Below, piece by piece: positions 55,101 to 64,000 of a DNA stretch of 64,000 bases. Both the position numbers and the translations under genes were made by a program. The notes beneath the pieces were generated by a model, which saw only the letters and a program-made list of their open reading frames with translations, made no database searches and had not been told where the DNA came from. Position 1 is the stretch's first letter; each line of letters begins with the position of its first letter. Origin of the DNA: Trichomonas vaginalis G3 (lineage: Eukaryota > Parabasalia > Trichomonadida > Trichomonadidae); assembly GCF_026262505.1 (NCBI RefSeq), contig NC_067203.1:22425411-22489410 (forward strand), in the 5' to 3' direction.

Positions 55101-55315
55101 GGTGCATATGGTTGTTGTGTGTTTTGCAATTGAACGTCTTGAATTAATCTTCCATTATTTTCTTTACATTTCTCACAATGTTTTAAAAATCTTCTTTGGT
55201 TTTTCCTTTCTGGATCATCACGGATAGAATATACTTCTTCTTTGCAAAAGGGGCAAACTTTATATCCTGTGAGTGCTTCAACGTCCTGTAATTCTGTCAG
55301 CGTGAAGTTTTCCAC
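52145..55315 (-). pseudogene. Polinton protein-primed DNA polymerase B region
   Basis: The largest open piece (53519-55315) has the exonuclease motif YYITFDFETLET, later exonuclease residues (NIIGFNSGKFDLNLILHDL; FIHYCNKDVEIM), and an inserted Cys-rich domain (CKMCGKAF ... LDRIDNEKPHT ... CCYCNVVKSNKDE). A DFNSLYPSSF-type motif A lies near 53.5 kb. Motif B, KISLNGSYGYDAM, is in 52802-53350. Motif C, EGDTDSSYWA, is in 52388-52738. This is family B of the protein-primed type that replicates Polinton ends. The region has several interruptions. Confidence 0.88.
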
Positions 55316-55646
55316 ATGGACTCTGTGTTAATAAAATATTTACTGTTTCAAATTCTGGATCTATCATTATTGATTCCACTAATGGAAAGTCTACCTTGTT
55401 AATGTCTACGTCTTCTGGTTGAGGGTCACAATAATAAAAATCAATATTAACGTTTAACATTCTTGCTAACCTCTCACTTTCTGATGAAATGTCAAATCCT
55501 TCATATGCATCTATTGCTTCATTTAAATAGCTTCTACGAGTTTTAGGATTAACACCATCAGGAATGTTATAGAAGCGTTTAAATAACCTTCTACCTTCGG
55601 CTCTTATTTGATTATCATTCATTTTAGCTGTTCCATTTTTGTTCAT
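55278..55646 (-). CDS. frame at the 5' side of the Polinton PolB region
   Basis: MNKNGTAKMNDNQIRAEGRR..., starting at a TTCTTACATAAATG signal, includes YNIPDGVNPKTRRSYLNEAI and RMLNVNIDFYYCDPQPED. It overlaps the polymerase frame and probably belongs to its N-terminal region, where protein-primed polymerases of Polintons often carry extra domains. No motif recognised. Confidence 0.45.
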   Translation of the reverse strand: MNKNGTAKMNDNQIRAEGRRLFKRFYNIPDGVNPKTRRSYLNEAIDAYEGFDISSESERLARMLNVNIDFYYCDPQPEDVDINKVDFPLVESIMIDPEFETVNILLTQSPCGKLHADRITGR

Positions 55647-55892
55647 TTATGTAAGAATAAAAATTAAAAAATAAAGTTTATTTTTTAAAGTCCGAGACTC
55701 AGAGAGTCCAGGGCTAAAGCCCATAAAATGAATTAAGAACACATAAATTTTTATCATCTGCGGACGTGACGATACATTATTAATTTACTCAAGAATGCGT
55801 ACCCTGATACATTAAATCTAATTCCTGTCTTATTTAATTTCACAACTTTGAAAAGGAATGTATGAATAGCTATAAAATGATGAGAAGATGTT

Positions 55893-56144
55893 TTATGGGT
55901 TGCTTCCATTTTTTTCTGAAATAAATGAATAAATATAATGCTTATACGTTTTCATATCTTCAATGTTCTTAATAACGAATGGTATAGACCTTTCCACTTC
56001 ATCTTCCTTCGGTGCTGTTCTTTCATATGAAACATTATTGGTATCTTCAATAATGAAACCACAATCGCATAAAATTTTATAGGTTCCAATGGTTTCTTTT
56101 GATATTTTATTTAATAAATCAAAAACTTTATCAACACCGTGCAT
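55893..56144 (-). CDS. Polinton 83-aa protein, unknown
   Basis: MHGVDKVFDLLNKISKETIG... with a CDCGF pair of Cys. Its start touches the end of the next upstream frame at 56144, suggesting co-transcription. Not recognised. Confidence 0.4.
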   Translation of the reverse strand: MHGVDKVFDLLNKISKETIGTYKILCDCGFIIEDTNNVSYERTAPKEDEVERSIPFVIKNIEDMKTYKHYIYSFISEKNGSNP

Positions 56145-56449
56145 TATTTAAAATAATAATTTGTGTAAATATCATGATCTTCTTTCTTAATCGTATTAGT
56201 TGCATATGTTACATTTTTCAGTGCTTTTTTGAATTTTTCAGAATCTAAAGGTGGTGAAAGTAGGATACAAGGGTATTCTTCATTATCAATAAATTGTAAC
56301 TTATGTTTACGAATAAATTTAGTACCTTCTTCTGAAAGTGTTTCATCTATTTCACCATCTAATAAATTTTGTGTTGATTCCAAAAAGTAATTTTTATATC
56401 TTTCTTCATGAGATTTCTGAACTGCTGATTCTGAAGCTGGGATATTCAT
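56144..56449 (-). CDS. Polinton 101-aa protein, unknown
   Basis: MNIPASESAVQKSHEERYKN..., charged and helical, ending HDIYTNYYFK. Packed between its neighbours on the same strand. Not recognised. Confidence 0.4.
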   Translation of the reverse strand: MNIPASESAVQKSHEERYKNYFLESTQNLLDGEIDETLSEEGTKFIRKHKLQFIDNEEYPCILLSPPLDSEKFKKALKNVTYATNTIKKEDHDIYTNYYFK

Positions 56450-56488
56450 TAAACCCTCTACTTCATTTTCATTATATTTTTCAACTTC

Positions 56489-56827
56489 TTAATTCCTTAA
56501 TTTTTCATCTATTTCATCTCTTATTTTTTCCAGTCTTTCAATTTCATCATATTCATCATCTTTAATCCGTTCTTCATAATATTCAGGGAAAACATCAGGT
56601 TCTTTAGGTTTTTCTTTTTTAGAAGAGGGATATAAGAAATTTATAACATCATTTTTATTCATTTTTCCATCATAACCAAACTCATTTAAAAACTCCGCGA
56701 ATTTTTGACAATTTCTTAAATAATATTTATCAACTTCATAACCTGCCTCCTCTAATATATTCTTTATTTCCTCATTTGTGAATCCTAATTTTTTAACGTC
56801 GTTAGTTTTGACGCTCATTTCATACAA
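56489..56827 (-). CDS. Polinton 112-aa acidic protein, unknown
   Basis: MYEMSVKTNDVKKLGFTNEE..., a short helical N-terminus with a second good start at MSVKTND, and a Glu/Asp/Tyr-rich tail with a coiled end (YDEIERLEKIRDEIDEKL). It lies next to the right TIR. Not recognised. Confidence 0.4.
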   Translation of the reverse strand: MYEMSVKTNDVKKLGFTNEEIKNILEEAGYEVDKYYLRNCQKFAEFLNEFGYDGKMNKNDVINFLYPSSKKEKPKEPDVFPEYYEERIKDDEYDEIERLEKIRDEIDEKLRN

Positions 56828-56855
56828 AATAAAAATTCTTTATCATTATATTTAT

Positions 56856-57253
56856 ACCTCATTAATGAAAATTGATGATTTAACAAAAAGAATAGAAATT
56901 ATTGAAGAGCGAATAAATCAAATAATTGATTTCATAAATTCAAATAATCATTAATTTCTAATTTCTTCTTCTCGTTTATGAGGTCTTTGATTATGACTCC
57001 ATTGATTCCATTTATTTTTTAAACAATTCTATAATATTGCTTCCCTTTAAATCTTTGAATATAAACAGGAACACCATCCTCTAAAATTCGATAATCTATT
57101 TTATCTGGTTTTACTTGTTGGGTCATTTATGTAAGAATAAATAAATAAATTATTTTAAAATTAATGTTAAAATAAATGATACAAAATCGTTCAATATTGT
57201 ATGAATTCTTACGTTTACAAAAAAAGTCACACAACCCGCTCTCATATACTACT
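56856..57253 (-). repeat. right TIR of the Polinton
   Basis: Inverted match to 33722-34119, ending CTCATATACTACT at 57253. It includes the second copy of the 35-codon frame (57019-57126, minus) and a 29-codon copy of the left gene's coiled C-terminus (56865-56954, plus). Confidence 0.9.
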
Positions 57254-57311
57254 GTTGTTCACTGAGCAACTTTGAGAAGAATCATTTGTGATTCTTGTCA
57301 AAATTGAATCA
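57254..57311 (-). repeat. right remnant of the split 132-bp satellite, with TSD
   Basis: Starts with the second GTTGTT (57254-57259) and continues in satellite phase (CACTGAGCAACTTTGAGAAG...) to TTGAATCAAA, where unique sequence begins. Confidence 0.9.
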
Positions 57312-57539
57312 AATTTTTATTTATTTCATGTATTTCTTTTTTAATATCGATATTCCTATTATTATTCTACCGTTTATTAATAAAAATATTTCTTGCAAAA
57401 CCTTAAAAATAAAATTTTGGATTCTTCCTTCTCATATACTGTACCCTTAGTTCTTTATTTTTAAAAATCTTATTTGGCGGTTACTCTCAATTTTCTCAAT
57501 TTTCTGAGCAATGAATTTACTTTTTTATATCAAATTTTA

Positions 57540-58313
57540 ATGAATATCAAATCTTATAAACAAGATGTTGAAAATATTGATATTGGTGATTGTGTCTCCA
57601 AGATACCATTTCCTGTTGACAAAATAGATGCATTTGACGAAAATATCCTTGTTTTTACCCGGATTGTTATTTATTACGACTTTAAAATTTTAGCATTAGA
57701 ATCCGATGATACATATCTATGTTATTTTCAATGGCAAAACAAATCAACACATAATAAACAAAAGAAAATAGGTACATTATTGTATTCTTTAATGAATAAC
57801 GAAATTTCACTAGTAGACTTTATAATGCAAGATCAACAGTTCTCTCTTAACCGTTACATATGGTGGTGTCTAGACCAAAGCGTTCCAGAATTCTTCAATC
57901 AGATACTTTTCATTGTTTTTACGCATTTCGATCAAGATTTTATCTTTTATAGCGGTCTTTTTTCAAATATTATTGATAATTATAATGATTACAATTCTAG
58001 CAAGAAAAATTTTTTCGTTCAGATAATTTGCTATTGTATCTTAAATTTCGAATTTTCACAGAACGATCAACAAATAATGTACCACTTTTTATTGGAGGAA
58101 GGACTACTTGAATCATTTAATAATAACAGTCTAAGATTTAAAATTGATTTATTGTTGGCTCTTGAAAAATGCTATTGCATATTCGGAAAGTATGATTTTA
58201 TGCATGACAAAATTGAATTAATAGATTTATCATATGAGAGCCAATTATTCGAAGAAAATTGCCCAAATTTCTTAGAATACTTGATTGAATTAACAGATGA
58301 GGATGGTTCATAG
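57540..58313 (+). CDS. helical-repeat-like host protein, unknown
   Basis: 257 residues from the ATG at 57540 (TCAAATTTTAATG, with an Inr-like TCA just before). Phe/Tyr/Asp-rich, helical, possibly armadillo-like (HFLLEEGLLESFNNNSLRFK; IDLLLALEKCYCIFGKY). It has an acidic C-terminus. Host-type gene stranded between the satellite remnant and the palindromic element. No family certain. Confidence 0.6.
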   Translation: MNIKSYKQDVENIDIGDCVSKIPFPVDKIDAFDENILVFTRIVIYYDFKILALESDDTYLCYFQWQNKSTHNKQKKIGTLLYSLMNNEISLVDFIMQDQQFSLNRYIWWCLDQSVPEFFNQILFIVFTHFDQDFIFYSGLFSNIIDNYNDYNSSKKNFFVQIICYCILNFEFSQNDQQIMYHFLLEEGLLESFNNNSLRFKIDLLLALEKCYCIFGKYDFMHDKIELIDLSYESQLFEENCPNFLEYLIELTDEDGS

Positions 58314-58772
58314 AAGTTTATATGAGGATTTACTTTGAATAAATATAATTTTAATGAATTAAAAATTAATTTTATATATTTGGCTATTGTTATTATTTTT
58401 AGAGTATATGAGTTGGGGCAAAGTGAAACAAATTTTTGACATAAAAGAAAGTCTTTGAAGAGAGTTAAAGAGAAATTTTTAAAAGATTAAAAAAATAGCA
58501 TATATAAAATTTAAGGATTTGATATGGTAAGGAGATATTATTTGTGACTGTCTCACAGAATGAGACGTTTCTCTACAATCTTCTTATTCCACATTAATTT
58601 TCTTCTCAAATCAAGTTTTTATAGTATACTAATTTTTATTATGAATATACTATAGAGGCATTACATACAAACACACCTATTCATCACAAAAATTCACCTA
58701 ATCTTCCAATCTGTATGTTTTATCAATTGTTATCATTTCATATAATAACAATTTATATGTTTGACTAATCTA
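58314..58772. other. intergenic, no gene seen
   Basis: AT-rich spacer between the helical-protein gene and the inverted-repeat element. Confidence 0.5.
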
Positions 58773-60715
58773 ATTTCATATTTTCCTATTAAATACTAAT
58801 TTACACAAAAATGGTTTTATCAAATCTTTATGAAGTTATTAAATTCCAGATTATATTGCTTACTTTGCAAGCTAACTATAATATAGTGTGATAGCCTTAT
58901 TGAACTTTGATCAAATACTCCTTCGTCCGTTAAAAATTAAGATGCGTTTAAAAAATCGGAAAAAAATTCTTTTGTTTTATTTTTAATTTTTCAACCGATA
59001 AAACTTTTTAGAAAAACTCCAAATTCCAAGAAATGCTTAGATTCAATATGAAGAACATATTCATACAGTCATTTCGTTTCAAATTTCAATTTTCAAATTG
59101 AACAAAGCTGCAAATTTGAATACTTTACAAAATTTTGAAACGTCTTTTCCCGAATGAATATTGAGTTTCAAGCCGAACAAGCTATAGCAAAACTGATCCT
59201 TATGACCCACTCTATTTTTGGTTTTTTTTTGCAAAACGTGGGTAAACACCCATCTCATAACACATTTTTTGCAAAATTTGGTAAAATCCGTGTAAATGCT
59301 CAGATACATGTGGCCAATAATATTTGAATACTGACAGGTCCGGATATTAGGTTTAAATAGCTGATTTAATTCGAAATATGAAAAAAGATGAAATCTCAAT
59401 GTAATATAGTAAATTAAGAATCAGTATGAATGGTTATATGATTTTGATAAAAGAAAACTGAATGAAATAGAAAAAAATTTGAATCTAGAATTTGAAAGTA
59501 ATGAAAGAAGAAAAAGTGGATTTAAAGGAGGTTTTATGATAAGGTATTGTCGGGTATTAGAAGTAAATATGTTGAAGAGAGATATTCAGTTAATATGAGA
59601 CAAAATTAAAACACGAAAAGTGCATAATGCACTCTTGTCGGTCGAAGTTCCGCAATCGTATTCTAATTGCGGAAGATTGTCTCATTCTGGAAGACATTGT
59701 CTATGCAAGTCTCCCAGAATGACACATTCATACACAATCTTCTTCTGATTGTGTATCTTTTGTCAACAAAGTGCAACAGTGCACTGTTATTGTGTGCTAT
59801 GTGTCATTGTGGGAGATATTGTCTATGCAAGTCTCCCAGAATGACACATTCATACACAATCTTCAATTCTTGTTTTAATTTTGTCTCATATTAACTGAAT
59901 ATCTCTCTTCAACATATTTACTTCTAATACCCGACAATACCTTATCATAAAACCTCCTTTAAATCCACTTTTTCTTCTTTCATTACTTTCAAATTCTAAG
60001 ATTCAAATTTTTTTTCTATTTCATTCAGTTTTCTTTTATCAAAATCATATAACCATTCATACTGATTCTTAATTTACTATATTACATTGAGATTTCATCT
60101 TTTTTCATATTTCGAATTAAATCAGCTATTTAAACCTAATATCCGGACCTGTCAGTATTCAAATATTATTGGCCACATGTATCTGAGCATTTACACGGAT
60201 TTTACCAAATTTTGCAAAAAATGTGTTATGAGATGGGTTTACCCACGTTTTGCAAAAAAAAACCAAAATGATAGAGTGGGTCATAAGGATCAGTTTTGCT
60301 ATAGCTTGTTCGGCTTGAAACTCAATATTCATTCGGGAAAAGACGTTTCAAAATTTTGTAAAGTATTCAAATTTGCAGCTTTGTTCAATTTGAAAATTGA
60401 AATTTGAAACGAAATGACTGTATGAATATGTTCTTCATATTGAATCTAAGCATTTCTTGGAATTTGGAGTTTTTCTAAAAAGTTTTATCGGTTGAAAAAT
60501 TAAAAATAAAACAAAAGAATTTTTTTCCGATTTTTTAAACGCATCTTAATTTTTAACGGACGACGGAGTATTTGATCAAAGTTCAATAAGGCTATCACAC
60601 TATATTATAGTTAGCTTGCAAAGTAAGCAATATAATCTGGAATTTAATAACTTCATAAAGATTTGATAAAACCATTTTTGTGTAAATTAGTATTTAATAG
60701 GAAAATATGAAATTT
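58773..60715. mobile_element. 1.94-kb near-palindromic element, ~845-bp arms
   Basis: 58773-~59617 and ~59868-60715 are inverted copies with only a few differences. Each arm can encode the same 106-codon frame (59079-59399 minus, 60087-60407 plus; MRFHLFSYFELNQLF...), whose reality is doubtful. The ~250-bp centre contains a hairpin TTCCGCAAT/ATTGCGGAA and about one and a half units of the 122-bp satellite found at 60.9-61.3 kb. It is probably a foldback-type DNA transposon without a transposase. No clear target duplication was found. Confidence 0.65.
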
Positions 60716-60916
60716 CATTAGGAATATTTAAATGCTGTTATGAAGGTAAAGGATAATAGTTGAGAAAACATAGATTAGAAAAATTTGCGAATGATTGTGA
60801 GGAATAAGTGTTTCAGTAGGTTGGGATTCGATACGTGTAATAGGAAAAAAATGAGGATAAGATTGAAATTGTATTTATGAATAGTTTTAATAGAGTGTAA
60901 GAACATTTGAGAAGAA

Positions 60917-61333
60917 TGTGTCATTCTGGGAGACTTGCATAGACAATGTCTCCCACAATGACACATAGCACACAATAACAGTGCACTGTTGCACTTTGTT
61001 GACAAAAGATACACAATCAGAAGAAGATTGTGTATGAATGTGTCATTCTGGGAGACTTGCATAGACAATGTCTCCCACAATGACACATAGCACACAATAA
61101 CAGTGCACTGTTGCACTTTGTTGACAAAAGATACACAATCAGAAGAAGATTGTGTATGAATGTGTCATTCTGGGAGACTTGCATAGACAATGTCTCCCAC
61201 AATGACACATAGCACACAATAACAGTGCACTGTTGCACTTTGTTGACAAAAGATACACAATCAGAAGAAGATTGTGTATGAATGTGTCATTCTGGGAGAC
61301 TTGCATAGACAATGTCTCCCAAAATGACACATA
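60917..61333. repeat. 122-bp satellite, ~3.4 units
   Basis: TGTGTCATTCTGGGAGAC starts at 60917, 61039, 61161 and 61283, exactly 122 bp apart. Each unit is a string of hairpins: TGTGTCATT..GGGAGAC / GTCTCCC..AATGACACA, AACAGTGCACTGTT (perfect), CTTTGT-TG-ACAAAAG, and TACACAATC-AGAAGAA-GATTGTGTA. It matches the centre of the neighbouring palindromic element. Confidence 0.9.
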
Positions 61334-61390
61334 TAGATAAATAAAAGCATAATATGCTATTTTGTGTTTCAAAGTATTACAAAATGATTC

Positions 61391-62199
61391 TTCTAAAAGT
61401 TGCTCAGTGAACAACAAACACGTGTATATTCATAAATAACACATGTTTATCGAACACATAGACAACAATTGTCTATCAATTGTTGTCTTTGATTCAACTT
61501 TGACAAGAATCACAAATGATTCTTCTCAAAGTTGCTCAGTGAACAACAAACACTTGTTATTGTTTATAATTCAAGTGAATGTTGTACACAAAGACAACAA
61601 TTGTCTATCAATTGTTGTCTTTGATTCAACTTTGACAAGAATCACAAATGATTCTTCTCAAAGTTGCTCAGTGAACAACAAACACTTGTTATTGTTTATA
61701 ATTCAAGTGAATGTTGTACACAAAGACAACAATTGTCTATCAATTGTTGTCTTTGATTCAACTTTGACAAGAATCACAAATGATTCTTCTCAAAGTTGCT
61801 CAGTGAACAACAAACACTTGTTATTGTTTATAATTCAAGTGAATGTTGTACACAAAGACAACAATTGTCTATCAATTGTTGTCTTTGATTCAACTTTGAC
61901 AAGAATCACAAATGATTCTTCTCAAAGTTGCTCAGTGAACAACAAACACTTGTTATTGTTTATAATTCAAGTGAATGTTGTACACAAAGACAACAATTGT
62001 CTATCAATTGTTGTCTTTGATTCAACTTTGACAAGAATCACAAATGATTCTTCTCAAAGTTGCTCAGTGAACAACAAACACTTGTTATTGTTTATAATTC
62101 AAGTGAATGTTGTACACAAAGACAACAATTGTCTATCAATTGTTGTCTTTGATTCAACTTTGACAAGAATCACAAATGATTCTTCTCAAAGTTGCTCAC
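61391..62199 (+). repeat. second 132-bp satellite array, ~6 units, opposite orientation
   Basis: Same 132-bp unit as 32973-33721 but reversed. The first unit (61391-61460) is diverged and the rest are near identical to each other and to the other array. One plus-strand frame stays open across it, again because 132 is a multiple of three. Confidence 0.9.
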
Positions 62200-63557
62200 T
62201 TCACAACACCCATTAATTCTTTTTGATATTACACATTAAGCTAACCAACCACACCAGTCATTTTATTTATATAGCTTTTATCCGTAACATTTTTAAAGGA
62301 TTTCAAATAATTTACTTTTTCAAATATTTACTAGTTAATATCTCAATCAATTTATCCTCTTATTTATATTTTTAAAAATTTTCATCTCCATCACCATTCA
62401 ATTTGGAATCTCATTTTTAAAATATCTTAATATAATCAGAATTTTATTAGTAGGTTAAAATATTTGCGAATATTAATTATTTGGATCAAAGCTTTCATAC
62501 GATTACATTAATTTTTTTAATCGAAATTCTATTTCATTACTACTCAATTTTAAATCATAGCAGCATTAATAGCTCATCTACTTATATTCCATCATAATGT
62601 TATTTTATTCAATTTTTATATATCTGATTTTCATATTTTTTCAAATTCTGTCGCAAAATCTTTAAAATTGTTATATTTCCTTACAACACGGTTAATATAG
62701 TATTCTCCTTAACTTGTTTAAATGCAATTTTGCAATATTTGGAAATGATCAAAATATCCTAATGTAAACGTTTGCTCTTAGAATTCAGTGTCATAGTCGA
62801 TTGTTTCTAACAAATTAATCTTTTTTGCATTGATTTTCGAAGTATTGCATTTTCATTACGGCCAAATCTGCTCTTTTTCATTAGATTGATAGCTCACAAT
62901 AGTTCTTGTAATCAGAGAGGAAATATCTTACGAAATATACCTCTAAATTTTCACTTTATAGATAAATGTTATATTTTTCCGTTACTCGATTATTGTCCAA
63001 TAAAACCACAATCATATTAAACTTCGTCCAAAATAAACAATAAAGAATAGTTTTTAAGTTTCTTAAACGGTTTATGAAGGTTCATATTTAATCGATTTTT
63101 TTATTTTCAATTCATGTATCTATAGTTCGTTAGTCTATCATCCCTTCATAAATTATCTGCAAAGAATTTTGTAGAATCTCAACTCTGTGAGGAACTACAA
63201 TAAATTGAAAAGTCATTTTGTGATATCAAAATCCAATATATTATTCTTTCTAATACATATTAATAATATCTTGAGATGTAGTACACTATATATATACTTT
63301 CAAAAATCTTATATGTTTATTAGTTATTGAGATAGAAGCGATTTAATTCTTTGAAAATCGACGAAAAGTGCCATATTCATAAAATTATAGGGTAGTAAAA
63401 ATGAAGAACTTCTTCAAACATTATTAGCTTTATTTGACATTTGTAACGATGAATCTATAGAATAACATTAAATTTCTTATTCAATTACAAATAAATAATT
63501 AAATTAAAATATAACAAAAAGATATCCTAATAAGATTTATATTATAATCGAACAGTA
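62200..63557. other. 1.36-kb intergenic region, no gene seen
   Basis: AT-rich spacer. No repeats shared with the rest of the window, no coding frames of note. Confidence 0.5.
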
Positions 63558-64000
63558 TTAAGCCTTTTGTCTTCTGGCCATTACTCGTTCTAATAAGTTA
63601 AAGAGAAGTTCATCAACTTCTTTCAGATCTAATGGCAGCATTCTCATGGACAATTCTTCTTTAATATCCTCTCTCCTCTCGCCAGCATCAACCAGGCTTC
63701 CTAGCATAATTTCAATTGGTGCTACAAAAGAAAGAGATTTGTTAACTTCGTCAGTACGATTTGGGCGAGCAGATCTCTTTTTAAGATCTTCAGCCATCGA
63801 TAAAATTGCTTCTTTTTCATTAGGTGGTAATCTTTCTTTTGTTTTATCAGAGAATGAAACGCTAATAATGTTACCCCATTGCTTTGAATTATGATATTCG
63901 TGGATAGCTTTCAAGCATTCGTTTTCTGTTGCGTATGAAACGAAGGCAACACCTTTAAATGCTTTAGTAGTCGGATCAGTTAATACAGTAAGTTTCTTTA
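63558..64000 (-). CDS. RRM-type RNA-binding protein, 3' part
   Basis: The frame enters from beyond base 64000. The visible start of the segment is the second half of an RRM: TDPTTKAFKGVAFVSYATEN (RNP1 K-G-V-A-F-V-S-Y), then CLKAIHEYHNSKQWGNIISV. The ~95-residue C-terminal region is helical and charged (SMAEDLKKRSARPNRTDEVN; LKEVDELLFNLLERVMARRQ) and is not a motif I can name. Likely an mRNA-processing or translation factor; the specific member is not determinable from this part. Confidence 0.7.
   Translation of the reverse strand, partial: KKLTVLTDPTTKAFKGVAFVSYATENECLKAIHEYHNSKQWGNIISVSFSDKTKERLPPNEKEAILSMAEDLKKRSARPNRTDEVNKSLSFVAPIEIMLGSLVDAGERREDIKEELSMRMLPLDLKEVDELLFNLLERVMARRQKA

Larger units (their letters stand above)
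33722..57253. mobile_element. Maverick/Polinton, 23.5 kb, whole ends, broken coding frames
   Basis: Ends AGTAGTATATGAGAGCGGG... in inverted orientation, ~398-bp TIRs that look identical where compared, 6-bp TSD. Contents: virion module on the left (capsid candidate, packaging ATPase, penton candidate, fibre); replication module in the middle (primase-polymerase-like, SF3 helicase); KilA-N and T5orf172-like frames; integrase and protein-primed PolB on the right minus strand. This set defines a Polinton. An Ulp1/adenovirus-type protease, usual in the family, was not seen. Matching TIRs and a clean TSD imply recent insertion. Several genes are open and whole in appearance, while the polymerase, integrase, helicase and penton regions are interrupted (about ten breaks in all), so this copy is a young fossil. 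Confidence 0.93.

Noticed and set aside
33722-57253. Possible Ulp1/adenovirus-type maturation protease in the Polinton
   Set aside because: No frame shows the His...Asp...Cys arrangement; I could not support one.
59079-60407. 106-codon frames on the two arms of the palindromic element
   Set aside because: They are one sequence seen twice because the arms are inverted copies; no motif, so I do not claim a protein.
60775-61417. Overlapping minus-strand frames with shared peptide MQVSQNDTFIHN
   Set aside because: Read from the 122-bp satellite, whose length is not a multiple of three, so the phase changes each unit.
61443-62216. 257-codon plus-strand frame of the same 44-residue units
   Set aside because: Same satellite in opposite orientation; not a gene.

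Overview
The window looks like nuclear DNA of a parabasalid protist, most probably Trichomonas vaginalis or a close relative. The evidence is AT-rich DNA, no introns that I can see, Inr-type promoters (TCA-Py-T-W) a few bases upstream of several start codons, ankyrin arrays of the trichomonad GANINEKD type, long-TIR DNA transposons, and a complete-looking Maverick/Polinton. The species call is inferred from gene style, not from a database search.

The left half (1-32,970) is host DNA with scattered elements. Genes in order: the 3' part of a kinesin-9-like motor; a frame-broken ankyrin gene; a small membrane protein with one internal stop; a 1,043-residue coiled-coil protein; an IS3EU-like transposon (9,476-12,650) with ~700-bp inverted ends and 15-bp flanking direct repeats; a PQ-loop membrane protein with one frameshift; a 3.2-kb TA-flanked element (14,725-17,956) full of large hairpins; a surface protein that lost its 5' end at that element's edge; an Ssn6-like TPR protein; an eIF4E-family protein; an E2 ubiquitin-conjugating enzyme; a WAVE/SCAR-like actin regulator; and a prenyltransferase alpha subunit divergent from a second ankyrin protein.

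A 23.5-kb Polinton occupies 33,722-57,253. It has ~398-bp inverted ends and a 6-bp target duplication (GTTGTT), and it sits inside a 132-bp satellite array. Its left arm holds the virion-type module: small basic proteins, a major capsid candidate, a packaging ATPase, a penton candidate, and a phage-tail-like fibre with a collar-type tip. The middle holds a 3.3-kb array of ~119-bp repeats, a primase-polymerase-like frame and SF3 helicase frame, and KilA-N and T5orf172-like frames, with inverted copies of the same repeat between them. The right arm, on the minus strand, holds the integrase and protein-primed family-B polymerase. The ends look whole and young. Many coding frames are interrupted (about ten breaks overall), so I treat it as a recently inserted fossil.

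The right end (57,254-64,000) carries the rest of the 132-bp satellite, one host gene, a 1.94-kb near-palindromic element, a 122-bp satellite, a second 132-bp array in opposite orientation, and an RRM-protein gene running off the edge. Two themes stand out. First, three unrelated repeats (132 bp, 122 bp, and a trio at 17.5 kb) are all built from back-to-back hairpins. Second, Polinton genes share a T-rich TAAATG start signal unlike the host Inr.
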